From assembly GCA_031367715.1 (NCBI GenBank), contig JANLQJ010000084.1, positions 1 through 64,000 on the forward strand: DNA of 64,000 nt. The letters are read 5' to 3'. Below are positions 1-8,496 of the stretch, one piece after another. This stretch comes from JANYHF01 sp031367715. GTDB taxonomy: Bacteria > Pseudomonadota > Alphaproteobacteria > Rhizobiales > Hyphomicrobiaceae. Both the position numbers and the translations under genes were made by a program. The first letter of the stretch is position 1; each line of letters starts with the position of its first letter. The notes below the pieces were generated by a model that was given only the letters and a program-made list of their open reading frames with translations, did not search any database and had not been told where the DNA came from.

Positions 1-113
1 GCAGCGGCTGTTGCACCCCGGGCGAGACAAGTCTCGCCCCTACGTTTTGGTGTCCTGCCCCCACATTGAGAATTGCTGCGGTATAATAGGGGCAACATTC
101 CTGATTGCAGCGG
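1..113. repeat. Intergenic stretch at the left edge with a perfect hairpin
   Basis: This stretch lies downstream of the minus-strand aminopeptidase gene and holds no supported gene. Positions 20-39 form a perfect inverted repeat with 9-base arms (GGGCGAGAC / GTCTCGCCC) and a two-base centre. No T-run follows it in the direction of the aminopeptidase transcript, so I read it as a palindromic intergenic repeat rather than a clear terminator. Confidence 0.5.
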
Positions 114-2825
114 CTACCGGCCTTGGGTCGCCAAATCGGCGGGCAGCGGCTCTTGGCCGAGTTTGACCGCGAGTGCGGCGCAAGCGCGGATGCGATCCAG
201 CGTTTGGGCCAGTTGAATTGCCCCCCCACGGATGCGCTCGCGCATCGGACGCATCGCCAAATCGACCTTCTCGGCTTGCGCATCACTACAAAAGCCATCG
301 GCGACCTGCACCAAGCTGAGGTCGAGATCGCCGTCGAGCCGCCGCAATAGCACCGGCATCAGCCGCTCCACGAGAGCCCAGGTTGCCGCCCGATATGGCG
401 CTTCGCTGGCCCGGTCGAACAGCAGGCTAAGCACATCCTCTCCTCTGAGCGACGGTGAACTCACCAGTCGCTCGATGGTGGCGCTGCTCTCGGGCGCGTG
501 GCTGGCGGCGATGGCGCCGAGCCATAGGGAGCGATCGTGGCCAACATCAGTTTCCTCGAGCCGCGCCACCAACTGCTCGAGGAAACCGGTATCACCCAGC
601 CGCGCCGCGCTGACCAGCGCGGGGCCGACCACGTCCGGCGGGGCCAGCAGAGTTTCATCGAGATCGGTTTCGCCATCGGCAACGATGCGTTGACCAATCG
701 CGGCCAGCTCGACTGCAAGGTCCGCATCGGCGTTGGTTTCGACAAACAGCTCGACCAGCTGCTCGCGATAGAGCTGCAACACCCAAGTGGCCGGGTCCTT
801 GCCCGATAGGGGCCGCAGCAGGCCGATGGCGTCGAGCTGGGGCCGATAGAGGGCGTGCACAAATTTCCTTAGGGCCGTGCGCCGTAGCTCATTTGCCGCA
901 TCGCTCACCAGCGCTTTCAGCCGCTCGAAGGGGAAGGCGCGCACATCGTTATCTGGATGACTGACCATAGCCCGCACGTCGGCGAGATACTCTGCCAACG
1001 ACAGATTGCCAGACTGGAGCCCCGTTTCAAGATCCAAAGCGACCGCAAGGGCCTCGGCGCGCCCGAGCTTAGGCAGCGCCGCGACCAGAGCGCGCCGATC
1101 CGTATTGCTGAAGCTCAAAGCATAATAACCGGGCGACCGGCCAGCGGCCAGATGCTCCTCATGGCAGAGCGCCGTGCCGGCCGGCAGGCGCAGCTCGCGC
1201 TGGTCCATGAGCAGGCAGCCGCCGCGCGCACGTTCGCCACGCAGTGCGTCCAGACAAATCCGTGTCACCCAGGTCGCTTCCGAACCTGGTGCGGCGGACG
1301 ATACGTTCAGGGGGCTCAGCCGTCGTTGCCGCAGCATCAATGTGCCGTGGTCATTGGCGCAGTCGCGGGCGACCTCCACCTGCGGCACACCGCGCTGGTC
1401 GAGATAGCTCTGCAGCATACGTGCAGCGTCGGTGCCAGCTGGGCTGGCGGCCATTTCGTGGATGAAATCGGCGCCGTCCATGCCAGCAAAGGCATGGCGT
1501 GTCAGGAAGCCATGCAGGAAGTCGCGAAACCAATACTCGCCCATGGTATCCTCGGCCATGCCGATCAGGGCAGCGCCCTTTTGATAGGTGATGGCATCGA
1601 ACGCCGCCGAGATGCCGCCAATCGTTGTCACGGGTTCATGGACGCGCCGGGCCGAGGGCAACAGATCGATCTCCATGGCCTCGGCCGCGGCGAGCTGCCG
1701 GTCGGTCTCGAAGTGCCAGTCAGGTTTCCACCAAGCGGCAAGCTTCGACTCCATGAACGTCGCCACCGCTTCGTTCAGCCATAAATCGTCCCACCAGCGG
1801 GGCGTTGCGAGATTGCCGAACCACTGATGGGTCAACTCGTGTGCATGGGTCGTTACGAACTCGCGCTGTCGCGCCAGCGTCGCGTCGATATCGAGCAGCA
1901 CTAGGTTCTCGTCGTACATGATGGTCCCCGCGTTCTCCATGCCGCTGGCGCCGAAATCGGGTACGGCAATGACGTCGAGCTTGTCGAACGGGTAGGCGAT
2001 GCCGAACCAGTCCTCCAACTTGGTCAGCAGGGGCGCTGTGGCATCGAGCGCAAAGCTCAGCTCTTTGCCCTTGCCCTTGGCAGCGATGCCACGCAGCTTA
2101 ATGGCCTTGGGGCGCATGGCGCTTGGTGGAACGGCGGGCGCGTCGACGACGTCGAAGTCGCCGACGGCAAAAGCGACGAGGTAGCTCGGCAATGGCCGTG
2201 ACGCTGCGAAATGATGCGTGACCCGCCCAGCTTTCGGTGCATCGACCGCGCTTTCACGCGTTCCCGCAATCGCCACCATGCCGAGCGGAACCGTCAAGCT
2301 GATCGTGAACGGCGCCTTGAAGCCAGGCTCATCGAAGCAGGGAAAGGCACGCCGGGCGCCAATCGCCTCGAATTGCGTGAATGCATAGAACGCGCCGTCA
2401 TCATCGACCCGATAGAGGCCCTCGAGGCCGCTGGCAAAACTCGCACGATAGCGGATCGTCAGGGTCGCCGCGCCGACGCTGAGGGTCTTGGCGGCAACCA
2501 GCGCCACGGTGCCGTCATCGGCAAGGCGCTCTGCCGCCAGACCTTGCGTGACGGGGCCCTGCGCGATCTCAATGGCGTCGAGCGACAGCCGGTCGGCATG
2601 CAGCACCACCCGGTCCGTCGGCGTGGCGACGTCGAGATCGATGCTGGCGGTGCCTGAAAATTCCGGCGCGAACGGATCTATATCGAGGGCAAGCCGGTAG
2701 CCGACCGGCCGCACCGCCAGGCCTAGACGGATCACCTCTTGCGCCAGCAGCACCTGCGGCAACAGCCCAAGGCCGAGCGCCAGCAGGACCGCCGCCCAGC
2801 TCACATGTCTCAGCATCGGCATCAT
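114..2825 (-). CDS. M1 family zinc aminopeptidase, exported
   Basis: This is a gluzincin metallopeptidase expected to release N-terminal residues from peptides, here probably in the periplasm. The signature is complete: a GMENAG exopeptidase motif, then HELTH at about residues 330-334 with the third zinc ligand in WLNEA about 18 residues later. The long C-terminal half looks like the helical ERAP1-like domain. At 903 residues the length suits the family. The frame stays open to 2882, but the first residues there are polar, and a start at 2825 or the next codon gives a basic n-region and hydrophobic core ending near LLAQE, a plausible signal peptide. It stands alone, divergent from the histidine kinase gene, with about 150 bases between them for two promoters. 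The substrate cannot be read from the sequence. Confidence 0.9.
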   Translation of the reverse strand: MMPMLRHVSWAAVLLALGLGLLPQVLLAQEVIRLGLAVRPVGYRLALDIDPFAPEFSGTASIDLDVATPTDRVVLHADRLSLDAIEIAQGPVTQGLAAERLADDGTVALVAAKTLSVGAATLTIRYRASFASGLEGLYRVDDDGAFYAFTQFEAIGARRAFPCFDEPGFKAPFTISLTVPLGMVAIAGTRESAVDAPKAGRVTHHFAASRPLPSYLVAFAVGDFDVVDAPAVPPSAMRPKAIKLRGIAAKGKGKELSFALDATAPLLTKLEDWFGIAYPFDKLDVIAVPDFGASGMENAGTIMYDENLVLLDIDATLARQREFVTTHAHELTHQWFGNLATPRWWDDLWLNEAVATFMESKLAAWWKPDWHFETDRQLAAAEAMEIDLLPSARRVHEPVTTIGGISAAFDAITYQKGAALIGMAEDTMGEYWFRDFLHGFLTRHAFAGMDGADFIHEMAASPAGTDAARMLQSYLDQRGVPQVEVARDCANDHGTLMLRQRRLSPLNVSSAAPGSEATWVTRICLDALRGERARGGCLLMDQRELRLPAGTALCHEEHLAAGRSPGYYALSFSNTDRRALVAALPKLGRAEALAVALDLETGLQSGNLSLAEYLADVRAMVSHPDNDVRAFPFERLKALVSDAANELRRTALRKFVHALYRPQLDAIGLLRPLSGKDPATWVLQLYREQLVELFVETNADADLAVELAAIGQRIVADGETDLDETLLAPPDVVGPALVSAARLGDTGFLEQLVARLEETDVGHDRSLWLGAIAASHAPESSATIERLVSSPSLRGEDVLSLLFDRASEAPYRAATWALVERLMPVLLRRLDGDLDLSLVQVADGFCSDAQAEKVDLAMRPMRERIRGGAIQLAQTLDRIRACAALAVKLGQEPLPADLATQGR

Positions 2826-2972
2826 TCGGCGTCTCGCATCGATGGCTGTATTCAGCCTATATGACTCAACCGGTCGCGCCATGTCTGCCTGCCATCATGA
2901 TCGATTACCCGCCTTGCAAAGTGACGGCGGGCACCTATTCTGCCATTGTAGGCACCACACCCGGAGCGTCCA

Positions 2973-4670
2973 TTGTCGCCCGTCGATGACATTGCACAAA
3001 CGCCGGGGCCATCGCGCTCCTACAACTCATCGACCGTGGCGGGGACCGATGCCTTTCTGTCTGGCATCCTCGCGATTGCGACCGACGCCATTATCTCGAT
3101 CGACGAAGAGCAACGCATCACGCTGTTCAACCATGGGGCGGAGCAAATCTTCGGTTACCTGCCGGCAGAAGTGCTTGGCCAAAAGCTCGAGCTGCTGTTG
3201 CCCGAGCGGTATCAGGCCACCCATCATCGGCATGTCGACGGCTTTGCACAAGGCAGCGCCGCCTCACGCAGAATGGCTGAGCGCGGCACTATCGCAGGGC
3301 GGCGCAGAAACGGCGAGGAGTTCCCGGCCGAGGCCTCCATTTCCAAGGTCGAGAGCGGCGGTAGGCTGATCGCAACGGTGGTATTGCGCGATGTCACCGA
3401 ACGCCGCGGGTTCGAGGCTTTGATGCAGCGCAGCAAGGCCGAGCTTGAGAGCCGCGTCGCCGAGCGGACGCAAGAGCTGCACGACGAACTGGTGCGGCGG
3501 GACCAAATGCAGGCGGCGCTGGTCAAGGCGCAGCGGCTCGAGGCGGTCGGCCAACTGACCGGTGGCGTTGCCCATGACTTCAACACCCTGCTCACGGTAA
3601 TCAGTGGCAACCACGAATTGCTGCAGGCCCGCCTCACCGAGCCCAAATCGCTTGAGCTTCTCAAACGCGCCCATGATGCCGCCGATATGGCCGCTCGGCT
3701 GACCAGCCGGCTGCTGACGTTCGCGCGCCGCCGCCGACTGGAGCCTGCCCTGCTGAACCTGAATGAGCAGGTTCTGAACATGTCAGAGCTGCTTAATCGC
3801 ACACTTGGCGAACCGATCTCGCTGAAGACTGTGCTGGCTGCTGATCTGTGGCCGACGCGCGCCGACCCGAGCGAGGTTGAAAACGCGGTCCTCAATCTCG
3901 CAATCAATGCGCGTGACGCCATGCCGGAGGGTGGTCGGCTGGTGATCCAGACCGAGAACACTAGCATCGACCCATCCACAGCCCGAGACGAGGCCGGGCA
4001 GATGGCGGGCGAGTTCGTGCGGCTGTCGGTGACGGATACCGGCGTTGGCATGACGCTTGATATTCTGGCGCGGGCGTTCGAGCCGTTCTTTTCGACCAAG
4101 GAGAGCGGACGCGGCACCGGCCTCGGGCTCAGCACCATCTACGGTTTTGCCCAGCAGTCGGGCGGCTTTGCGCAGATCTATAGCGAGGTTGGCGAGGGCA
4201 CGACGGTCAATATCTATCTGCCGCGCGCCACTGCCGAGGCGTTGCAAAAGCAGCAACCGTCGTTGGATCTCGTACTGTTTTCCGAGCATGGCGAGACCGT
4301 GCTGGTGGTTGAAGACTACGCAGCGGTTCGAGAAGTGGCGATGCAGCGCTTGGAGGGGCTTGGCTATGTGGTGCTGGAGGCAGCCAGCGGCCCGGCGGCC
4401 ATCGCCCTGCTGGAGAGTGGTACCAAGATCGATCTGGTGTTCAGCGATGTCGTGATGGCCGGTGGGATATCCGGCTTCGACCTTGCGCGCTGGATCGCCA
4501 TGCACCGGCCTGAGACGGATGTGCTGCTAACTTCCGGCTTTGCAGCAGAGGCACTTGAGGAAAGTGTGAACAGCGACACGGGCCTGAAGCTTCTGCGCAA
4601 GCCCTACAATCGCCGCGAGCTGTCGCTGGCCTTGCGTCAAGCGCTCGCGACCGTCCCGGCAAAGACGTAG
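2973..4670 (+). CDS. PAS hybrid histidine kinase with C-terminal receiver
   Basis: This is a cytoplasmic sensor kinase; I see no membrane segment. The order is: PAS sensor at about residues 25-140 (a FixL-like family, though no haem ligand can be claimed), a short coiled coil rich in Glu and Arg, the HisKA box GGVAHDFN with the phosphorylated His near residue 200, the ATPase N-box NLAINARDAM, DTGVGM and the GRGTGLGLS lid, then a receiver from about residue 445 with the phospho-Asp in LVFSDVVM and the conserved Lys in RKPY. The start is TTG at 2973, preceded by GGAG at a suitable distance; no better ATG fits ahead of the PAS domain. Its last 34 bases overlap the end of the convergent response-regulator gene, a natural but unproven partner. 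The built-in receiver suggests a phosphorelay or self-attenuation. Confidence 0.9.
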   Translation: MSPVDDIAQTPGPSRSYNSSTVAGTDAFLSGILAIATDAIISIDEEQRITLFNHGAEQIFGYLPAEVLGQKLELLLPERYQATHHRHVDGFAQGSAASRRMAERGTIAGRRRNGEEFPAEASISKVESGGRLIATVVLRDVTERRGFEALMQRSKAELESRVAERTQELHDELVRRDQMQAALVKAQRLEAVGQLTGGVAHDFNTLLTVISGNHELLQARLTEPKSLELLKRAHDAADMAARLTSRLLTFARRRRLEPALLNLNEQVLNMSELLNRTLGEPISLKTVLAADLWPTRADPSEVENAVLNLAINARDAMPEGGRLVIQTENTSIDPSTARDEAGQMAGEFVRLSVTDTGVGMTLDILARAFEPFFSTKESGRGTGLGLSTIYGFAQQSGGFAQIYSEVGEGTTVNIYLPRATAEALQKQQPSLDLVLFSEHGETVLVVEDYAAVREVAMQRLEGLGYVVLEAASGPAAIALLESGTKIDLVFSDVVMAGGISGFDLARWIAMHRPETDVLLTSGFAAEALEESVNSDTGLKLLRKPYNRRELSLALRQALATVPAKT

Positions 4671-5377
4671 CCGACGCCGCGCACGGTTTTGATCAATTTG
4701 GGTGTTTCGTTCTCGGGTTCGATCTTGCGCCGCAGCCTCGCCACCATCGAGTCGATCGAGCGATCCAACGGCGACCAGTCGTGGCCCTTCAACTGGTCCA
4801 TGATCTGGTCGCGCGACAGCACGCGCCCGGGGGCATCAAGAAAGATCGCCAGCAGGTCGAATTCTGTCGTCGTGAGGTCGATTACTGCGCCAGCCTCGGT
4901 CTTGAGTTCGCGGCGGCTGCGATCAAGCGTCAAGCCGTCGAAGAGGTAGCGGCCACCAGCAGCCGGTGCGGATCCGGACGCCATGAGCGGAGTCTGGGAT
5001 GGCTGATAGCGGCGCAGCACCGCGCGAATGCGGGCCAGCACCTCGCGCATATGGAACGGCTTGGCGATGTAGTCGTCCGCGCCCAGCTCCAGACCCACGA
5101 CGCGATCGATCGGGTCCGACTTGCCTGTGATCATGACGATCGGAATATTTTTCCGCATTCGGACGTCGCGCGCCAGCTTGAGCCCATCCTCGCCTGCCAG
5201 GCTGAGATCAAGGGTGATCAGGTCGATGCGTTGGGCGGCCAGCACCTCAAGCAACTGGGCGCCGGTGGCGGCTTGGAACACCGCGAAGCCTTCCGGTTCC
5301 AGGCCATCAACCAACAGCCTGCGCACGGCGGCCTCGTCGTCGACGATCAGGATGTTGGTTCGGCCGTTGTCTTCCAT
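4637..5377 (-). CDS. OmpR/PhoB-type response regulator
   Basis: The protein has 246 residues: an N-terminal receiver (acidic pair in VDDE, phospho-Asp in LITLDLSL near residue 56, Lys in AKPF) and a C-terminal winged helix typical of OmpR (SRDQIMD and the closing TVRGVGYVFAG). It should bind DNA as a phosphorylated dimer and control transcription. The reading frame is open to 5464, but the ATG at 5377 directly precedes the receiver and has AAGG just upstream, so I use it. It converges with the hybrid kinase gene and overlaps its 3' end by 34 bases. Its targets are unknown; the neighbouring universal stress gene starts about 310 bases away in the opposite direction. Confidence 0.9.
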   Translation of the reverse strand: MEDNGRTNILIVDDEAAVRRLLVDGLEPEGFAVFQAATGAQLLEVLAAQRIDLITLDLSLAGEDGLKLARDVRMRKNIPIVMITGKSDPIDRVVGLELGADDYIAKPFHMREVLARIRAVLRRYQPSQTPLMASGSAPAAGGRYLFDGLTLDRSRRELKTEAGAVIDLTTTEFDLLAIFLDAPGRVLSRDQIMDQLKGHDWSPLDRSIDSMVARLRRKIEPENETPKLIKTVRGVGYVFAGTVASA

Positions 5378-5690
5378 GATGCCTTGCGTCGGTTCCGATA
5401 AGCCAAACGGACAAGCCACTCGAGGCCTTGAATTCCTTAGTAGTACAGCAACAGGAGCGGCCAAGGAACATGACCTTCGGTCTCACGCCGTCGAACCAAC
5501 GGCGCCGTCACAATCGGTGACACGGCATCCCGATCGCGGCAAATCTGCGCGATCTTGCGCTGGTCAATGTGCCTTTCGGATCATGCGGCAGGTGATCAGG
5601 GTCTCTCTTGATGCACGTCAAAGCCCGCTGGGTCGTGAACCAGCAGACTGTTCGCCAGTAAATGCCCCAGACGTCACCCGGGAGGTTATC
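5378..5690. promoter_or_regulatory. Divergent intergenic region between response regulator and universal stress gene
   Basis: This 313-base gap separates two divergent genes and should hold promoters for both. It contains a short palindrome near 5509-5523 (GTCAC, five bases, GTGAC), the FNR/FixK-like box listed separately, and the GGAGG ribosome-binding site at 5681-5685 for the stress gene. Open frames crossing it look like accidental extensions of the flanking genes and have no recognisable protein content. Confidence 0.5.
5608..5621. promoter_or_regulatory. FNR/FixK-type anaerobox upstream of the universal stress gene
   Basis: TTGATGCACGTCAA matches the FNR/FixK consensus TTGAT-N4-ATCAA at nine of ten specified positions (GTCAA replaces ATCAA in the right half). 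It lies 70 bases ahead of the start codon, a distance that suits a site near -40 of a class II promoter. Universal stress genes are known members of Anr/FNR/FixK regulons in proteobacteria, which supports oxygen-limitation control. I do not see a strong -10 box, so the exact promoter is not placed. Confidence 0.55.
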
Positions 5691-6545
5691 ATGGCATTCA
5701 AGACAATCCTCGTGCAGCTTGATATCGAGGCGCACGCACTCAACCTGACAAAGGCGGCTATTGCGGTCGCAAAGGCTCACTCGGCGCATCTGATCGGGTT
5801 GCATGTCGTGCCCGATGCCTTCATTTCGGCATCGGTGCCGCCGGAGGTCGTCGGCGAGTTGATCGAGGCGCAGCGCCAAGCCAATCAGGCAGCGGGCAAG
5901 CGCATTGCCGAGATCTTCGACAGGGCGATTGCCGAGGCGGGCGTATCGTTCGAGCGGCGAACCCACGAGGCGCATCTGGAGACCGCCGCTAACGTCGTCT
6001 TGCGGCATGGGCATAGCGCCGATCTCGTCATTCTGGGCCAACCGGACAAGTCCATCAATCTGATCGACGGCATTGCCCTGACCGAGGAAGTCATGCTCGG
6101 CCTTGGCAGGCCGGTCCTCATTGTGCCGACAAAACCCATGCCATCTACCATAGGCACGCGTGTGCTGCTGGGCTGGAACGGTAGCCGCGAATCGGCCCGC
6201 GCCGCCTTCGATGCCATGCCATTCCTGGAGGCTGCCAAGAGCGTCCGCGTATTGGCCGCAGGCCAGGCGACTGGCAGCCTTTGGGGCAGCCTGGCCGAAG
6301 ATACCGCGTCGACCACAGGCATCGAAGCCGCGCTCGCGCGCTATGGTGTGCGCTGCACCGTGGCCACCGCGACGGCATCGGGCGCCGAAGTCGCGGGCGC
6401 GCTTCTGGCCCATGCCAAGGAACATGCCTGCGACCTGATTGTGATGGGCGGCTATGGCCATTGGCGAGTGCGCGAAATCGTCTTTGGCGGCGCCACACGC
6501 GGCGTTCTTGAGGCGACGACCATTCCCGTGCTGATGTCGCACTGA
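5691..6545 (+). CDS. Tandem-domain universal stress protein (UspA family)
   Basis: The 284-residue protein begins MAFKTILVQLD and carries two Usp folds in tandem, roughly residues 1-145 and 150-284. The second ends with the nucleotide-loop-like stretch GGYGHWRVREIVFGG, close to the family G-x2-G-x9-G pattern. Such proteins bind ATP or other ligands in the cytoplasm and help survival under starvation, oxygen limitation or respiratory stress. The ATG at 5691 sits behind a strong GGAGG; upstream extension of the frame has no Usp content. A small conserved gene follows after 15 bases and probably shares the transcript. The FNR/FixK-like box upstream suggests induction when oxygen is low. Confidence 0.9.
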   Translation: MAFKTILVQLDIEAHALNLTKAAIAVAKAHSAHLIGLHVVPDAFISASVPPEVVGELIEAQRQANQAAGKRIAEIFDRAIAEAGVSFERRTHEAHLETAANVVLRHGHSADLVILGQPDKSINLIDGIALTEEVMLGLGRPVLIVPTKPMPSTIGTRVLLGWNGSRESARAAFDAMPFLEAAKSVRVLAAGQATGSLWGSLAEDTASTTGIEAALARYGVRCTVATATASGAEVAGALLAHAKEHACDLIVMGGYGHWRVREIVFGGATRGVLEATTIPVLMSH

Positions 6546-6560
6546 CTGCGGAGAAAAGCC

Positions 6561-6953
6561 ATGACACAAGGCAGTACAACGGCTCTGCATCTCAAAAAAG
6601 TTCGACTCGAACTTGCGCGCGAGCGTGAGTTTCCCGAGGGCAACCGCGCGCGTGGCTACGAGTTCCAGGCTCCGCTCGATCCTTCCGGCCACATCGTTGT
6701 GGCGCGCTGGCGCACCGAGCGGCCTGACTGCAAGGTGGTCCGCTTCTGGGATGGCGCCCTGGAGCACGGCCACCTGATCCGCAAACCGGGTGGCAGTTGG
6801 GCCTTTCACTACGACATTCTCGGCGACGAAAGCGACGACGAAGCTGGTTATCGCTTTGGCGAGCATGCGTTCCGGATAGGTGACTACGTCTCCATCAAGG
6901 AGCACGACGATGTCATGCGAACATTCCGCGTGGTATCGGTGACGGACGCGTGA
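6561..6953 (+). CDS. Conserved protein of unknown function, companion of the stress gene
   Basis: This 130-residue soluble protein has no signal peptide or membrane segment. It is charged and ends with a stretch (EHAFRIGDYVSIKEHD, then TFRVVSV) that resembles a small beta-barrel carrying a PGEYV-like turn. I recall similar uncharacterised proteins in alphaproteobacteria but cannot name a family with a function. It starts 15 bases after the universal stress gene, behind a GGAG-like site (GCGGAGAAA), so co-expression under low oxygen is likely. Its codon use matches its neighbours, and the real-gene call rests on this and its tight placement. Confidence 0.75.
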   Translation: MTQGSTTALHLKKVRLELAREREFPEGNRARGYEFQAPLDPSGHIVVARWRTERPDCKVVRFWDGALEHGHLIRKPGGSWAFHYDILGDESDDEAGYRFGEHAFRIGDYVSIKEHDDVMRTFRVVSVTDA

Positions 6954-7123
6954 AGTCGATCGCTGCAGGCCAATCGCATGATCGAGCAATTTCGTTGATA
7001 TTGCTCATGTTTTCGTCATGACCGCGACGTGCGACGGCACGCCGGGCGTGGCCTGATTTATCAGCACCGGCGCGGTGGGTCAAAACGCTTCCTGCAAATG
7101 CCTGGGCGTAGGTCAGGCGGCAA

Positions 7124-7151
7124 TTGACTTCGCGCCGCCGGCCGCTATCTT
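7124..7151 (+). promoter_or_regulatory. Sigma-70-type promoter of the cobalamin locus
   Basis: TTGACT at 7124-7129 and TATCTT at 7146-7151 are separated by 16 bases. Transcription would start close to 7158, just ahead of the first paired element of the riboswitch at 7161. The good fit of position with the RNA element is the main support. Confidence 0.55.
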
Positions 7152-7160
7152 CGGTCCATT

Positions 7161-7330
7161 GACGGTGCGCCGATGAGGCGCAGACTAGGGAATCCGGTGC
7201 GCGCCCGAAACGGGAACTATTCCGGAGCTGCCCCCGCAACTGTAAGCGGCGAGCTGTCGTTCATCGGCCACTGGCATCTGCCGGGAAGGCGAGCGACAGC
7301 GGTGAGCCGTGAGCCAGGAGACCGGCCGTC
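7161..7330 (+). ncRNA. Cobalamin (adenosylcobalamin-class) riboswitch
   Basis: The conserved blocks of the B12 riboswitch follow in order: GGTG near 7196, GCCCCCGCAACTGTAAG at 7230-7246, GCCACTG at 7267-7273, GGGAAGGC at 7283-7290, and the B12 box GAGCCAGGAGACC at 7310-7322. The closing P1 stem can be drawn between GACGG at 7161 and CCGTC at 7326. A GC hairpin at about 7349-7367, next to the ribosome-binding site of cbtB, is a candidate expression platform acting on translation. When adenosylcobalamin is abundant the downstream cobalt-uptake and synthesis genes should be shut down. Confidence 0.95.
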
Positions 7331-7380
7331 GCCAAGACTGAACCCAAACGCCGCCGGTGGGGCGGTGCAGGAGAGTTGAG

Positions 7381-7590
7381 ATGACTGCCAAGCCCAATGC
7401 CAAAGTCATGACCGCCACCGACGCGGCAGCCTTGCCCGTGGACCGCTCCCGCGCAAAGGCACGCGCGTCGCTGGCGGTAGCCTTCGCACTTGGAGCCGGC
7501 CTGGTATTCCTGGTTGGTTTCGCGCAGTCGGCAGCGCTGCACGATGCCGCCCACGACACGCGCCACACCATGGCGTTTCCCTGCCACTGA
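7381..7590 (+). CDS. cbtB: CbtB, small subunit of predicted cobalt transporter
   Basis: The 69-residue protein has one membrane helix (residues about 27-47) and a C-terminal histidine-rich tail HDxxHDxRH ending FPCH, the hallmark of CbtB, thought to bind cobalt outside the membrane. The ATG at 7381 has GGAGAG upstream and sits directly after the B12 riboswitch. The family is predicted from genomic context to import cobalt together with CbtA. Here cbtA follows, separated by a palindromic repeat of intergenic type. Confidence 0.92.
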   Translation: MTAKPNAKVMTATDAAALPVDRSRAKARASLAVAFALGAGLVFLVGFAQSAALHDAAHDTRHTMAFPCH

Positions 7591-7598
7591 CGTAGGCC

Positions 7599-7697
7599 GT
7601 AGGTTGGGTGAGCGCGCCACGAATGTCGGCGTGTTACTCCTATGCCCGTTCGCGCGTAACCCAACATCGCACGCCGTACCATGTTGGGCTACGCGCC
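7599..7697. repeat. Palindromic GTTGGGT/ACCCAAC intergenic repeat between cbtB and cbtA
   Basis: GTAGGTTGGGT with a GCGCGC extension near 7599-7616 is mirrored by GCGCGTAACCCAAC at about 7652-7665, and a third, direct copy (GTTGGGCTACGCGCC) follows at about 7683-7697. The same core motif reappears after the sugar-binding-protein gene near 57.7 kb, so it is a dispersed family. Its insertion pushes cbtB and cbtA 186 bases apart, unusual for this pair. Confidence 0.7.
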
Positions 7698-7776
7698 AAT
7701 CGGCAGTTTTCGCGCCCTGCTGTTCTCGGGCGCGCTAACCCTACGTACCGTTGCTTGGTCCTGCGTAGGAAACGCC

Positions 7777-8496
7777 ATGCTCAATCGTATTGTCTTTGTT
7801 GCGCTGCTCGCGGGCGGTCTCGCCGGTCTTTTGACGTCGGCATTACAACAGCTCTTGGTGGTTCCGCTGATCCAGCGCGCCGAGGTCTATGAAGCCGCGC
7901 CGATGCATCATGACATGGCTGCCGCCGCGGCCCCGTCAAAACCGCTGGCCACGTCGACGGCCGATCATACCGCCGACACGGCTGCGTCCACCGGCTTCGA
8001 CGTCAAACGCGCCGCCATCACCACGGTTGCCACCGTTGGCGCCGCAGTCGGTTTCACGCTGATGTTGTTGGCCGTGATGCAAGCGCTGGGCGAGCCGATC
8101 ACCACCTCGCATGCGCTGGCCTGGGGGGCGGCGGGTTTTGCCGTTGCCGGCTTGGCTCCTGCGCTGGGCCTCGCGCCCGAATTGCCCGGCTCGGCGAGCG
8201 GCGATCTCAACCTGCGGCAACTGTGGTGGGCGGGTACCGCTGCCTCGACGGCGCTTGGGCTTTGGCTGGTGTTTCGCAATCGCGCGTCCTGGGCCCTGCC
8301 GCTCGGTGCCTTGTTGTTGGCGGCCCCGCATATCATTGGCGCCCCGCAACCGTCGATGCTCACCAGCACCGTCCCCGCCGAACTTGCTTCGGCGTTCGTT
8401 GCGCGCAGCCTTGCCATCCAGGCGATCTTCTGGGTGCTGATTGGCGGACTCGCAGGCTATTTCTGGTCGCGCGGCGAAACCACGAGGGCCGCATGA
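7777..8496 (+). CDS. cbtA: CbtA, membrane subunit of predicted cobalt transporter
   Basis: This 239-residue integral membrane protein has about five or six hydrophobic segments and a short N-terminal periplasmic loop with clustered His residues (MHHDMA). This matches the CbtA family, predicted cobalt importers regulated by B12 riboswitches. The ATG at 7777 follows a TAGGAA site; upstream extension of the frame covers only the intergenic repeat. Its stop overlaps the next start as ATGA. With CbtB it should supply cobalt for the chelatase subunit CobN encoded downstream. Confidence 0.92.
   Translation: MLNRIVFVALLAGGLAGLLTSALQQLLVVPLIQRAEVYEAAPMHHDMAAAAAPSKPLATSTADHTADTAASTGFDVKRAAITTVATVGAAVGFTLMLLAVMQALGEPITTSHALAWGAAGFAVAGLAPALGLAPELPGSASGDLNLRQLWWAGTAASTALGLWLVFRNRASWALPLGALLLAAPHIIGAPQPSMLTSTVPAELASAFVARSLAIQAIFWVLIGGLAGYFWSRGETTRAA

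Noticed and set aside
957..1784. Long open frame on the plus strand inside the aminopeptidase gene
   Set aside because: It lies wholly antisense to the M1 gene, whose motifs are complete, and its translation has no recognisable domain. It is a GC-driven shadow.
3224..4138. Minus-strand frame of about 300 codons opposite the histidine kinase
   Set aside because: The translation is Ser/Arg-rich without domains, while the plus strand encodes a full kinase.
5121..5690. Long N-terminal extension of the universal stress protein
   Set aside because: It passes antisense through the response regulator, and a strong GGAGG precedes the ATG at 5691.
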